Positions 1-13,064 of a stretch of DNA of 64,000 bases are shown in pieces. Each line of letters opens with the position of its first letter. Within the stretch, counting starts at the first letter, position 1. Location: NCBI GenBank assembly GCA_963693365.1, contig CAVNZM010000004.1:13640001-13704000 (forward strand), given 5' to 3'. This DNA comes from Amoebidium appalachense. Its lineage: Eukaryota > Ichthyosporea. The notes under the pieces were generated by a model that made no database searches, had not been told where the DNA came from, and was given only the letters and a program-made list of their open reading frames with translations. A program made the position numbers and the translations under genes.

Positions 1-1395
1 TCTGCACGGCAGCAGGGGTGTGAGGGTGAGGGTCTTATTGCCAAACTCAACCGTGCGTGTCAGCGAGTAGACTACGAGACCGTCAGCTTCCTCTTTCCTT
101 TCTACCGCCTGGCCGGCACCATGCCATGCCTCCATGGCCCATGTGGGTTCTTCCAACTAAGCGACATCCAGGGGGAAGCCATCGAATACTACTTTGGGCT
201 GCTCAATGCCCACCCAGACCACGTGGGCATCTTCCACGGCAACCTGGTCATGGCCGAGGACCGTGTGCTCAGCATTGCTGCATTCACACAGACGGGCAAG
301 TACACCACATGGCTGCCCGATGCGGTGTTCTACTGCGAGGCCGAGACAGACACCTACCGCCTTCTGGCTCAGCGACGAAGGTGGACAAACGGTGCACTGG
401 CTGGTTTTTTGTGGCTGCTGGGCGGGGCGGGGATGGTGAAACCTGGGGCCGTGACCAACAAGTTCTACATGTTTCTGCGCTACATGTCGTCCCTGCTCAC
501 AAGCGCCATGTTTGTGCTCGAGGTTGCAACGGGGGCACTTACCGCCGCATTCTTCCTGTTTGTGGTGTGGGCCACTCTACTCACGGCATTTCCTACTTGG
601 CCCATGTGGGCCTATGACGCGGTGGTTTTCAGCATCATGGGGCTGTGGTTTTCCTTCACGGTCGTGCACATGTTCACCAAGTTTGTGCGGCCCTTCTACT
701 ACTTTATGCTCGTGCTCGGTGCCGTCCTAGCCGCCCTGATCACTGCATCTGCATGGCGCGGTTTTGCGCTTGTGTTTGAGGGCAAGCGGGAAATGGGTGT
801 GCCGCAGTACTATGCCCTGATTGCCATTGTGTGCCCGCTTCTGTTTTCACTCTTCAGCGGCACATCATCATTTGTCATCACAGCAACCAACATTATTCCC
901 GCCATACTTATGGAGCCCACCTTCAACGGTCTCTTCCGCATGTACTCCTTTGCACGTACATGGGACGTCACTTGGGGCTCCCGTCCACCTGCACCGTTGG
1001 CCTCTACATCAGAACTGCCCACATACACGTCCGAAAATGAATTGGAGCCCCCCCAGCAAGCAAAAAAAAAACCCCTCGTCCCACGAATCCCCACCAAAGT
1101 GCAGGGAGTGCTCATAGCGGTGCTGGTTCTTGTCAGCAACGGGCTTGTGTTTGTGTTTCTACGGCCGTCCCTTCAACTTATCGCAAGTGGGCGGTGGGCG
1201 CTCATTTTCATGTGTCTTCAGCCATCAGCCATTCTGCACGTGTGTGCCTCCTTCGTCTTCTACATGTGGTATACCCCTCACACTATCTACAAAACGGCAA
1301 AGGGCGTAGCCAGGAGGTGGAGGCAGAGGCCCATCCACAGGCAAAACGAAGCATGGTCACCGTCTGCAAGGAGCAGCATCATGTCCCAAGTGTAG
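1..1395 (+). CDS. Chitin synthase, C-terminal part (5' truncated by window)
   Basis: Open from the first base in one frame, with no stop until TAG at 1393-1395, so at least 464 codons are present and the N-terminus lies outside the window. Family 2 glycosyltransferase motifs are visible: an acceptor-binding segment PCLHGPCGFF near 124-153, the Glu-Asp of MAEDR at 256-261 (candidate general base), and QRRRW at 370-384, the signature of processive chitin synthases. About six hydrophobic segments follow, then WDVTWGSRP near 961-987, which resembles the conserved WG motif of chitin synthases, then a Lys-rich linker, two more membrane spans and a basic tail. The enzyme would polymerise GlcNAc from UDP-GlcNAc at the plasma membrane and extrude chitin. 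A single exon covers the visible part. The next gene is convergent. The family call is firm; the class is not assigned. Confidence 0.93.
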   Translation, partial: SARQQGCEGEGLIAKLNRACQRVDYETVSFLFPFYRLAGTMPCLHGPCGFFQLSDIQGEAIEYYFGLLNAHPDHVGIFHGNLVMAEDRVLSIAAFTQTGKYTTWLPDAVFYCEAETDTYRLLAQRRRWTNGALAGFLWLLGGAGMVKPGAVTNKFYMFLRYMSSLLTSAMFVLEVATGALTAAFFLFVVWATLLTAFPTWPMWAYDAVVFSIMGLWFSFTVVHMFTKFVRPFYYFMLVLGAVLAALITASAWRGFALVFEGKREMGVPQYYALIAIVCPLLFSLFSGTSSFVITATNIIPAILMEPTFNGLFRMYSFARTWDVTWGSRPPAPLASTSELPTYTSENELEPPQQAKKKPLVPRIPTKVQGVLIAVLVLVSNGLVFVFLRPSLQLIASGRWALIFMCLQPSAILHVCASFVFYMWYTPHTIYKTAKGVARRWRQRPIHRQNEAWSPSARSSIMSQV

Positions 1396-1869
1396 GCCAT
1401 GTGCATGTGTTACTATATTTAGTAATAGCTCCCTATATATATTTCGTTGGTTGGTTGACCCTGCTGGGCTGGGTCATGAGATTTACTACGTAGAAAGTAT
1501 GTGGGCGGACACTAAGCTATATAATGTATAATGAATGAAAAAATGCTTCTGTACACTATGTATTTAACGCATGATACTCGAAACCGCTTTCAAGCTTGAC
1601 AATGTACAGTATGTGATGAAATCGATGAACAAGAACATGAAGAAAGGACTTGATACCGATGTATACATTTGCCACCGTATGAAAGATGAATCAAACGACG
1701 TCTTTTTCTCGTTCGATAACCAGTTGATGTAAGCCTCCTGTCGAGCCCCCCCCCCCCCCCCCTCCCCCCCCCCCAAAAAAAACAAAAAAAAAAAAAAAAA
1801 AAAAAACACCTCCCCCCTGCTCGGTCCCCCCACTCCCCCCCCCCCCCTCCCCCTCCCCCTCTTCCCCTT

Positions 1870-1902
<33 letters not shown>

Positions 1903-2178
1903 TCCCCCCCTCCCCTCCCGCACCCCTCCGCACCCCCCCTCACCCCACCCCCTCCCTGCCGACCCGAGCATGGGCGTGCTTCTAATGCATACTCTAGGTG
2001 TAAATTTGCAAATTTTGCATTCAAGTAGGTCAGTCGTAAATGGGCGCTTCGTCCACGGTACCACCTGCAAAACCCTTGAAACCGCTTTGCCTAACCAAAC
2101 ACACCTCACTTACCCCCCCCCCCCCCCCCCCCCCCCCCCCCTTCCCCTCCCTCTCCTCTCCCCCCCCCCCTCTCCCCC

Positions 2179-2209
<31 letters not shown>

Positions 2210-2252
2210 AAAAAAAAAAAACCCTCTTTGAAATACACACACGCGCGCGTGT

Positions 2253-2316
<64 letters not shown>

Positions 2317-2323
2317 ACACCCA

Positions 2324-2368
<45 letters not shown>

Positions 2369-3137
2369 GAATACATCCCTCCTGCAGGCAAACACACTAG
2401 TAAGCACACAGGCATAAGGGCAACACATGCAAGGACATAGACACTGCATTGATTTAGAAGTGCCTCCCTCCCCCCCTCCCCCTCCCCCCCCCCCCCCCCG
2501 TGCACACACACACACCCACATCTCATCCATGCACACACAAAACGAAGGACCCCCCGTGCCACACACACGCTGATACACACAGTTGCAACAATGCAGACAG
2601 ACACGAAGTTCAACACACACACACAGCACCCTTTCATCTCAAACAGCTTGACTCAAGTTGGCGCACACAAGCACCCACGTGCACACATACACACTTAAAC
2701 GAAAGGAATTTGTTTTTTTCCCACTCTGCTTGCTTCTCAGCACATCAGCAAATTTAACCTACCCCTCCGTTGCTGCTCTACCCCCTCCCCCCCCCCCCCC
2801 CCCCCCCCCAACTTCCTCCCCCCTCCTCCCCCCCCCCCCCCTCCCCCTCCCTCCCCCCTCCCCCCCGGCAGACCACCCACCCACCCACGGATCCCACAGG
2901 GAACAACTTCGGACACACATGCACAGTGTCACACATGCACGGGGGAAGGGGGGGGGGGGGGACGGGGTAAGCTTGTGTGGGTGGTGGTGTGCTGATCGTG
3001 CTTGTGACCGCATCTGAATTCTCTGAGTCTCTCCCACCCTCCCCTCTCTCTTCTTCCTTTGCGCTCCCCCTCCTCCCCTCCCCCCCCCCCCCCCCCCCCC
3101 CAAACGTGCGTCTCTAGTTGGTGGGGGTAGGTGCGGG

Positions 3138-3173
<36 letters not shown>

Positions 3174-3902
3174 GGGGGGGCGGGGGGGGGGGGCTAGTGA
3201 ATTAAACTGTGTGCGAGTGTCTGTGTTCCTGTGTGTGCTGCATTGGAATGAAAAAGTGATGAAACACAGAACTGGAATACTGTGGGGAGAGGGGGGGGGG
3301 AAAGGGGACAGCCTGGCAGGGCACTTTGCGTTCACCATACGAATTTCTTTATTGTGTTACTTCCGGAAAAGGAAGCCCGAACCTGAAATTATAAATAACA
3401 TGTGAGGGCAGGAGGCCGGGGGGGTTGCTATAGGTGTAGAAACTATCCCGGAAATCGTAATCGCAATCTCGTGCAAACGGGGATAAAGAAACAAGTTGGG
3501 GCAAAGCCATGCCTGCGGGCGGACACGGTACACACACATGGGACACAGATCAGGGGTACAAACGGGCAGAACACATGAACAGCATGGGGAAGAATCCGAG
3601 TTTTATGTTGCAACTTTGTGTGGTGGTTGCGCACTGCGCCCCTACATATATGTACACATACATGGTCGCAAAAGTCGTTTCACAATGAGGTTGCATGGTA
3701 ACACAACCACACTCCATTTCAGTGCATACCTTGCTCGTCAATACATCAGCGGAACTTTCATGTGGCCATCAGCAAAAAACCGGAAGTCTCGACAGTCTGA
3801 GAATACATCTCACAGATAAGATCATGCCTAAAATGTCTGGACACGACATAAAATCTTCCAGTCTCTAGCACCCCCCGGTGTCTGTTTTATGTCTGTTTTA
3901 TG
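1396..3902. other. Intergenic spacer of simple sequence between convergent genes
   Basis: No credible gene is seen. The spacer holds C-rich runs with A-tracts (1746-1806, 1838-1945, 2114-2222), a (CA)n array (about 2255-2366), C-runs near 2480-2500 and 2780-2865, and a G-run at about 3139-3193. Open frames here encode only Pro, Gly, Thr-His or Cys-Val runs from these repeats. Confidence 0.8.
2255..2366 (+). repeat. (CA)n microsatellite
   Basis: About 110 bp of nearly pure CA with a short CCCACA interruption. It follows directly after a C(n)A(n) composite homopolymer. Confidence 0.95.
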
Positions 3903-4130
3903 TCACACCATATATCCCTCACCGTCGTGTCTGAGTGACCCAGCCAAAGCACGCTGCAACAAGTATTGGTACGTGGGCATGCCCAGACACCACATGTACA
4001 CATGAAACAGAAACAGAAACACCATAGGGAGACCCACACACAGGGCTACCGCCCCTTGGCCCACGGCCAACCAGAGAAGACTGGGGGGCATGATGCCGCC
4101 ATAGCCCAGTGCTTGGAGAACACCGTAGAC

Positions 4131-4178
<48 letters not shown>

Positions 4179-5208
4179 GTGCACAGGCATGTGCATGTAC
4201 GTGTGCGTGTTTCTGTGTGTGTGTGGGGGGGGGAAAGGATGGTGAGAAGGGGAGGGAGAGAGAGGGAGACATTCCGAGAGACTACTGTTTGAAAGAGAGA
4301 GGGTGAGAGTGAGTGCCTGTGTATGCAGAAAGGGGGGGGGGGGGGGGGGGGGGGGGGGTAAAGGTTGTAGGGAGAGGGGGAGGTGAGGACGGAGGGAGGA
4401 TAATTGCATTTTGTTAGCCTACCCAATCCTACATATTGGCGGGAAGGCGTTGACGTGACAAGCGAGGCTGTGTGGGAATATAGGCACATACACGCCTTGT
4501 GTGTGTGTGTGTGTGTGTGCGTGCATGCGTGTGTGTGCGTGTTTGTGGGGGGGTGGGGAGGGAGGGAGGGAGGAGGGGGGGAGAAGCGGGGTTTTGGGAC
4601 TGGGACGAAAGCAGTGGGAAAATGGGAAGAAATAATACCAATCATGAAGCTGTTCTGGTATGTGCCCACACACCAATCAGCCACACATCACCTTCTGCCA
4701 CCGTGCAGTGCCTCCCCCTCCCCCCTCCCTTTCCCTCACAACCTTCATGCAAATACTCAGCTCCCCTCCCCCCTCCCACCTCCTCCTTCCCCAGCCCCTC
4801 GGACACACACGACAGATCCACTCGACACAGAGAAGCCGTCCAAACCTAACCCTCCACTCTTTACCCTCCCCGCCTCCCACATCAGCCAAAGTGAAAGAAA
4901 GACAGACGTGTTTTGACACTGGCTTGAAAAATCACGTGCTATATGTTTGCACATTTCATGGCACCAACACACACCTTGAGTAAACATGGCTGCAGCAAAG
5001 CATGCCGTGCATCCAACAAAACTCACATAGTTCCTCTCCCCGATGCAGGTGTTCAAATAGCGGCAGTGGTGGTCAAACCCCACCACACAGCGGTTGCATG
5101 CCCGGCAGTGGTACTGCCCGGCCCCACCTGTGACGTCACATATGCTGCACTGGGTGGACTCCTGCCGTGGGTTAAACACACGTCAATGAATGTGCAGTTG
5201 GGGGGGGG

Positions 5209-5246
<38 letters not shown>

Positions 5247-6274
5247 GGAGAGGGGAGAAGGAGAGAGGGATGAGAGGGAGCAGGACGTAGAGGGGGAAGG
5301 GGGTGGGGAAGAGAGCACGAGAGAGAGAGAGAAAGGCAGAGAGAGAGATAGAGGAGACAGAGGGGTGCGGGGGGAGGATAGGGGGAGAAAATGAGAAAAA
5401 GAGCAAAAGAGATAAAGGATAGAAGAGGGGAGGGGGGAGGGGAGGGGAGCGGGAGGGAGAGGTGAGGGGGTTGGTGTTCAAACCACGAACTCCAATCCAC
5501 GAAACGACAAAATACGACAAAAGGGCTGTCTGTCTGTGTGGTGTGTGATCAGTGTGTGTGCGCGTGCGTGTCTGTGAAGAAAAGCAAGTGTGGGTGGGTG
5601 TGGGCGGGAGACACTCACTAAGCCTCAACCAGCGGCATGTGGGTGTTTTGTGTTGCCTTTCCACCCCCATACCCCCCTCCAAACCCAAACAAAGAAATAG
5701 GTAGCGGTAGGAAGTCAAGACAGGAAAGAATGCAGGCACACCCAGGCACTTATTTGAGTCTATCTGTTTTACGAGCTTTTGAATCGAATACTTTGACACA
5801 CACGGGCCCCATTGGATATATTTAAAGACACGGCAAACACACCCACCCATACAAGTGCCCCCCCCGCCCCCCCCCCCCCCCCCCTCCCCCCCCTCACTGC
5901 ACACCCACCTACGCCAAATTGCGACACCCCCCCCTCCCGCCACACACAACAAACACACACAAAACCGCCCCATCCTCCGCTTCCCCTACCCCCTCCCTCC
6001 CTTTTGCCCTCGTCCTCTCCACCGCCACCCACCCACCCACCCCACCCACCCTTCTATCCACACCCACCAACACCACCCAGCCACACACACACGAAAAGGT
6101 CTCACCTTCCCCCTCCTCCTCCCCCGCCACCCCCTCTCCACACATACGCCCCACCACTGCCACAACCCCCCCTCCCCCATCCACCACACGTGTCCCCACT
6201 CCATACCCACCAACACTACACAGCCATTGAGACCCAGCAGTCCCTTCCCTCCCCCTCTATCTCACCCCCCTTCC

Positions 6275-6308
<34 letters not shown>

Positions 6309-7239
6309 CCCCCACCGTTACCACCACGGCACCCGTCACCCCACCCATCCCTCAATCGTCACCCGCCAACACCACACAGCTACACCGAAAAAAGCTCTCC
6401 GCCCTCCCCCTTCCTCACCAATCCACACCTCTACCCCCCCCACTCACCTACCCACCTCGTCATCCACGTCTCCTGCCTGTCCTTGGCCAAACATTGGCGG
6501 TGCCCCAAACCGCGCAAAAAATGAAGACTCTGCCTGTAGTGGTGATGTTTGATACTGCACCTGTGCCCTGCCCTGTGTGTCTCCCTGCAGGAGCGCTGTT
6601 CTCTCCCCATCCTGCTCGCTTGTATGTTGAGGTTGGGTGGGTGTGATTGGTAGCCTCTCAAGATTTCCTGGTGCCGCTATTACCGACGTGCCCGTGGTAC
6701 AAATAGTAGGGAGGTAACTTTTGGGCCGGGCCAGTGGGTGCGTGACATCGGCCAAAGTGCTATGAAGGTAGGCAGCGGCCCCAATAACCACCAGGGCAGC
6801 ATGCAGGGCTAACACAGCTACCTGTGGGGGAGGACAGAGTAATGTTGGTGGACACATAGGATTGTCGCTTTGTCAAGCTAAAGCAAGTTCTGCAGAAGCA
6901 TAGGGATCTGCAAAACTTTGGACGAGTCGGGAAAGCAGGCGACGCTGAGCGCCTTTCCTGTGTTATAGCTGCGGCTAAACATAAATGAGCCACGAGAACC
7001 AGAGAATAGGCCCAAAAATAGACAAAAAGAAGTCACCGAAAGCGGAAGGCAAGGAGAGGGGCGAGGTAGGTGAGAGGAGAAGGAAACGGGGTTGGCTCAG
7101 GGTTGAAGGGGTGTGGGGAGGCAAGTTGGGGAAGGAAGGATGTTTTGGGGGAACGGTGGGAGTGAATGAGCGAGTAGGAGTGGGGTGGGAGGTGAAGGGT
7201 GCGGGGAAAGGGACAGGTGGGAGAGGGGAGGGGGGGGGG

Positions 7240-7279
<40 letters not shown>

Positions 7280-7457
7280 GGGGGTGCAGAGTTCTCACCT
7301 GCCAGTGCCACAGGGCCGAGCGTCTGGCCATAAGGGTCACGTGCAGGTAGTACGCACACACGGTCAGCACCATCACCACAAACAGCCCGACCTGCTGCGT
7401 GTGCAGAGGCAGTTGAAGGCCATGTCGCCGGTAGAAGGCACCCTCGGGCACAACCAT
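3903..7457 (-). CDS. DHHC palmitoyltransferase, ZDHHC1/11-like, four exons
   Basis: Exons, minus strand: 7457-7299, 6821-6456, 5161-4975, 4132-3903 (TGA). Phases are compatible (0, 0, 1), giving about 313 aa. Exon 1 starts at an ATG in a good context (CAACATGG). It encodes [13 protein letters not shown] followed by a membrane span; ZDHHC1/11 proteins carry a similar RRxG...PLH segment. Exon 2 gives a second span and a long polar linker. Exon 3 carries the zinc cysteine-rich domain (Cys180, Cys183, His193, Cys194, Cys197, Cys200) with DHHC at about residues 205-208 and the following [11 protein letters not shown]. Exon 4 supplies two more spans. The family transfers palmitate to protein cysteines at Golgi or ER membranes. 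The exon 2 donor is GTGGGT; a stronger GTGAGT lies 8 nt further on but breaks the frame. Introns are full of G/C runs and (CA)n. Divergent from the carboxypeptidase gene. Confidence 0.85.
4135..4175 (-). repeat. (CA)n on the sense strand, abutting a 3' splice site
   Basis: The plus strand reads (GT)n, so the sense strand of the palmitoyltransferase gene reads (CA)n. It ends in ACACACAG directly at exon 4 (4132), so the repeat supplies the acceptor AG. Confidence 0.85.
5201..5470. repeat. Poly-G run followed by GA-rich sequence
   Basis: Intronic G-run (about 5201-5243) followed by purine-rich GGGA/GAGA sequence, 40 bp upstream (sense strand) of exon 3 of the palmitoyltransferase gene. No coding sense. 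Confidence 0.85.
5850..6445. repeat. C-rich low-complexity intron sequence
   Basis: Long C- and CA-rich stretch with pure C-runs at about 5862-5890 and 6276-6305. It lies in the palmitoyltransferase intron between exons 2 and 3 and generates Pro-rich pseudo-frames on the plus strand. Confidence 0.8.
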
Positions 7458-8045
7458 GTTGCTGAGTAAGGGGGGAAGAGACTAGAGTGAAGATTGGACT
7501 GTGGAGAGCGTCAACCTTGTAAGCTCATTACTTTTCGCCGGTTTTGTTGGCGTCTCAACCATATGAAGCGTTTACTGTGCTCAAGCCCAAACACCATGTG
7601 TTGTTTTAGCCCATCTTTCCACTTTGCTCTATAGGTCCGTAGCATAGCTTTGTGCGCAACACCCTTTTGTTTGTCCACGTCCCCTCTCGCCTGTTTTTTT
7701 CGTTGCCAGAGAAAGTAAACAAATTCCTCAGGCGTACATGGCACCGCTGTCCGCCGTCGTCGGTTGAGTTCGTTTTGCGTCCAAGCAACGGTTTCAGGGT
7801 TTGAAATTTGTTTTTGACTGGTGCCCTTTTGGTACCTTTACCAGCTTGAATGGCCCTGACAGAGCCAACAACCGGCCCTGTTATGGCCAGATTTTGGAGA
7901 ATTGATGAGCCTAACCTCAAAAAAGTAGGGACAATTTTCGGACTTTTAGGGGCAATTTTCTGGTTCTAAACCCCCTATAAAGTCATTATAAAAGAAAAAA
8001 GAAAATTCACAGCCTGAACGCTTCAACGCGCACATTCCACAAGAA

Positions 8046-8231
8046 CCAATCAAACTCAAAGCCATAGCCGCTTGCCATTTAAGGCAACGATTTGCCTCTG
8101 GAATGTAGCTTTCACACTTTCCTATTGGCTTACTTTTGTTTTCCAAATGAGAAGTGCAGAGCGAAGCAGAAAGGTATCTGCTTTTGATTGGGCCAGAAAT
8201 GATAGTTGTGTCATAAGCGCAATTTGATTGG
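8046..8231. promoter_or_regulatory. CCAAT-box cluster in a bidirectional promoter region
   Basis: Four CCAAT/ATTGG pentamers (8046, 8124, 8187, 8227) lie in the spacer between two divergently transcribed genes (palmitoyltransferase start 7457, carboxypeptidase start 8845). Spaced inverted CCAAT boxes are typical NF-Y-dependent promoters. The same motif cluster recurs upstream of other genes here (30894-30990, 46325-46470). The rest of the 1.4-kb spacer shows no gene I can support. Confidence 0.5.
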
Positions 8232-8844
8232 CTTACGCAGTCCCAACAACAACAGAATGAAGCAAAACAAAAGCGGCAGCGTGCTCTTTCCTCAGTCAGT
8301 TTGCTCTTCTCTTGAGGTAGGCCGCGCACTCCGAGTGGAGTATTCTTTTACCTATGTAGCTAAGCCAGTAATCCTTCCACGCACTCGCTCTTCGTCAAAG
8401 TCCCATTCTGCCCTTTAGATTCCAGCTGCATTCGCACAACATACGTTGGCGTGCTGCTGAAGTTCTTCAAGGCTGAGTTTTGAGGTTCGCTTCGAGGGTG
8501 TTGGTGACGACCCTTACACTGTAGCTGGCAGCGTCTGTCTCTTGGTGTCCGCGCACTCGATTCTATTTCTTTGTAACGGCCTGTGCTCTTTCGTTCATTT
8601 TTCCTTCTCGGTGTTCATGATCTTCTCTTTGCCTCACGATCCACCTGCATTGTTCAGCCCCCTCCTCCCAACATACAGTCCTGTTGTGTGAAAGTTTGAA
8701 ACTTCCGTTCTCGGGGCCAAGATCACGACAACACAAGAGATGATCAATCTCCTCACCACCACCCACCTTTTCGCCCTCCAACATACACGTAGCCTCCTGG
8801 TTTCCCTTCTCTGACCCCGCTCTCTTTCGCAGCAACGCCCCAAC

Positions 8845-9902
8845 ATGGTTTTTACACTAGCCCTGTGTGCCCTTGCGGCTGTGGCTGCTGCCACGCCCCT
8901 CACGCTGCAGCAGCCCCAGCAGCAGCGTATGCAGCCGCCCATATCGGACTTCGCCAACGACAGAGACCCCTCGGTGCCTCCAGGCATATGTGACAAGGTT
9001 CACTCGCTGGCCGGCGTAAGTGCCCCTTGCAGGCTACACACTTCATTGCCACGGTTTCAAACTCACAAGGCTTTAATCACATGCCACACAATGTCTGTGC
9101 ATGCAAGCACGCCCTTCTATGAACACGGATGAGTTCGATAGGGTACAAGTTTAAGGCACGAGCTGCTTTGAGGGTCCAGAGCATGTGTACAACTAGTCAC
9201 TGTTGCTGACCTACACACTGGCACACAGTATCACCAGATTGCCCACAGCAAAAAGTACTTCTACTGGATCTTTGAGAGCCGTGGGGACTACACCAAGGAC
9301 CCCGTGGTGCTTTGGATGACGGGTGGCCCTGGCTGCTCTTCAGAGATTGTAAGTGGGCACAGGTCTGCCGTGCAGTGTGTGTGCGTGTGTGTGGGTGTGT
9401 GTGTGTGGGTGTGCGTGCACGGAGGGGGGCCGGGCATCAGAGAGGGCTCTATCTAGTACTGAAGTTGTGCCGTGACATGAACTAGAGATTCGTTATATCT
9501 TGTGTTTCCAAGATCGTAGTCCTAGGCAGAAGGCAATGCTGGTGCAAGTGAACGTACGTAAGGCAGTTGCACGTTGCTTCATTTTCGTTACCGGCAGGTA
9601 GCTGATGAGGCCTGGTAGCCAGGGCCGAAGCTGCTGCACTTGTTGTTTGTTAGTGTCCACCCCTTCTGTATCTCCCCCCCCTCCCCCCCCCCCCCACCCA
9701 CCCCCCTCCGTCGTTCCTTCCCCCCACCCGCTGCTTGCTCAAGCCATGTATTGGCCCTGCACCCCTAGATCTTATTCTTCATATCTTTGTCTTCCCCACC
9801 AACACCGCCTCCCCCCTACAGTGTACCAAGTCCTGATTCCCCACCACACGCACACACGCGCATGCACACACACACACAAACACGCACACCCACATGCATG
9901 CG

Positions 9903-9970
<68 letters not shown>

Positions 9971-10306
9971 CGCTGTTCTACGAGAATGGTGCCTGCATCA
10001 TCAACGAGGACCGCAAGACCACCCGGCCCAACCCCTTTAGCTGGAACAGCAAGGCCTCCATCATCTACATCGACCAGCCGGCCGGTGTGGGTACGTATTA
10101 TGCATGCCCCCCATTCACCATTCCTTTATTGCTTTACCCTCTCATGTACTTCAAGTAAAATCTTTCTATAATCTGTTTCTTTGGAATTCTTCCTTTGAAG
10201 TGCTGTTCAGTGTATATTCTGCCTTGCAGTTTTTTGATCATGGACTAACCCCATCCCCCCTGCCAACCCCCCCCCCCCCCCCCCCCCCGTCCTTACATCT
10301 TGGGGA

Positions 10307-10337
<31 letters not shown>

Positions 10338-10360
10338 GGGCACACATTCTCCTCTATCCC

Positions 10361-10409
<49 letters not shown>

Positions 10410-11087
10410 TCCCCCTTCTCCTTCATCCCTTCTGTGTGTGCAGGATTCTCGACGGGTGTGGCCAATGCCACCAACGAGAATGACGTGGCCAACCAGATGT
10501 ACGACTTCCTGACCCGCTTCTTCACTGCCAACCCCACCATCCAGAACAACGGCTTCTGGGTCTTTGGTGAATCGTAAGCAAACCCCCCCCCCCCCCCCCC
10601 CTCCCCCCCCCCCCCTCACGCACCCACCCATCCCCTCCCCCCTCCCCCCCCCAACCCTACCCCTCGAGCACTTTTGCCCCTTGCTCTCATCTCTGGAGAC
10701 AAACACAATGCGGCGGCATACACCCAGACCCTTGCTCGGGTTACTCTTCACGGAGTCAACCACACACACACACACACACACGTGCACGGGCACACACACA
10801 CACATACACACACATACACACAAATCTCCATCACCTCCAGTTACGTTCAGGTATTCATAGAGAGGCAGGGATAGACTCTGTGTGTGAGGACATTACACCG
10901 TCCTCAAACCAGTAGAGGTTGATATCCGCATGATAGCACCCTAGATACCGGCTGTTCTGCTCATATGCACCATCGGGGTTAGGAGGACTAGGCCTATCCA
11001 TATCACAGTTGCAGTCGATTTTGTACTAAGACGTGCCTCAACAAACACATGCCCGCTTGCACATACACACACACACACCTGCACCCG

Positions 11088-11150
<63 letters not shown>

Positions 11151-11671
11151 ACGGTGGACACTACGTGCCTGCCGTGGCAGCCAAGATCCTCCGTGAGAAC
11201 CTCAAGAATCCGGCCTTGCAGATCAACCTGCAGGGCATTGGCGTGGGCAACGGCCTGACTGTATGCCTCCCACCCCCACATTACACACACACACACACAC
11301 ACACACATCACACACACATCACAATCCCTGTCCCAACCATTCAACCAGCAGCTCACTTTCAACCCCATACACGTGCCTGCCAGTCCAGAGGCATATCCGT
11401 TAATTGCCCGCTTTTGTAACATAGCGAACACACTATGGATGATAATGGGAGTGTATGCCCGTACATGGACGCGGGATACCTCTGTTTGTCCGGATGCTGC
11501 TGTGACGACCAAACTGTACTCGAATCTAAATCTCGAATCTAAATGCAAAACCTCTTTGCAGCTGTTTCTTGTCTGAAGCCGTGGGGGGAGGGGGGAGAGG
11601 GGGGGAGAGGGGGGGCAGAAGAGGGATGGAGGGAGGGAGAGAGAGACAGACAGACATACAGACAAACAGAC

Positions 11672-11714
<43 letters not shown>

Positions 11715-13028
11715 ATTCGAGGGCGGACGGGGGAGAGGCCGGGGGGGGGGGGGGGGGGGGGGAGGGGGGGGGGATGTCGTAAACAGCATATGCAATGGTT
11801 TTGGAGTCATTTTCGGTTATCTTGCAATGTTATGCTGGCTGCTGTGTGGTGCCCTCTGTGCTGACACCATGCACCCGTCCACAGGAGCCACTGGTCCAGT
11901 ACGGCTACGTAAGTGCCCCCCCCCCCCCCCTCCCCAGCGTCCGCCCAACACCACCACTACTAGCACCACCACCATTCGTTTCTTGTTTTTTTTTTTTGAA
12001 ATGCGGAAGTTCGAAAGTTGGTTTTATTTTCTGTCCCTCTCTTTGTCTTTAGTTGAATCTATATGTTCTTAGGCATTGGCAGGTGGTTTGAGGGACTCTA
12101 CTGTTGCCTCAAACTGTATGCTGGTGGGTTGAATCTCTATGTGCTTGGGTCACCGCTTGCTTTCACCAGCGTGACTGTGTACACTTATGCACGAGGATTG
12201 TCCCTATCTCGGGTTGGATGGGAGTTGGAGGGGAGGGGGAGAAGAGAGAGAGGGGAGATTCGGCTGAGGGGGGGAGGGGGGTGTCTGACCAATCATCTCA
12301 TGGGAACTAGCGTGCACGTGAGTGTGTGTTTCAGTTCACAGTGTTGTGATGGCACTCATATCTCACACGTATTGGCGGTGCAGTACGGGGAGTACTCCAT
12401 GCACAACCCCGTCAAGCCGCTGATCAGCAAGTTCACATACAACATGATGCAGGCCGCATGGCCACAGTGCAAGAGACTTATCCAGGCCTGTCAGGTGCGG
12501 TGCTTTTCATTTTTTAATCTTATGATGTGGATAGAGGATGCTGGGGCTTGGGGCTTTGAAGGAGATCATACAAAGCGCAGGTCTAGGGTCGGGTGGGGGG
12601 GGGGGGGGGGGGGGGGGTTTGGTTGGTCAAAATACCGCATGATTTCGTCACGCTGCTAAATCTGCATTCTCCGTATGCCCTCCTTTCAGGAGAATTGCGA
12701 TGGCACACCAGCACACATGCACACGAACATAAACTGTGTATGTGCACTATGAACACAAGTGTGTATATGCACTGTGCATATATCTACGAACATAACTGTG
12801 CATGTGCACTACGAACATAACTGTGTATATGTACTCACACCACAGTCACACCTTAATGTGTTTACTCACACCACGCACGTGCAGGATGGTGACGATGCGT
12901 CATGCGAGAAGGGCCAGGGCTACTGCAACATGGCGCTGATGTCGCCTGTGCTGTCCAAGGGCTACAACCAGTACGATGTGAGGGTCAAGTGCGAGCACCC
13001 CCCTCTGTGCTACGACATGTCCGTACGT

Positions 13029-13064
<36 letters not shown>

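Noticed and set aside
5053-5973. 306-codon minus-strand open frame
   Set aside because: Mostly poly-C/GA-rich intron translation; only the 187-nt DHHC exon inside the region (another frame) is supported.
6446-6455. Using the strong GTGAGT donor for exon 2 of the palmitoyltransferase
   Set aside because: It would put the DHHC exon out of frame; GTGGGT 8 nt earlier keeps the frame. Transcript data would decide.
7511-7920. Overlapping minus-strand frames upstream of the palmitoyltransferase (up to 104 codons)
   Set aside because: No recognisable domain or splice-compatible join to the ATG exon; more likely 5' untranslated or promoter sequence.
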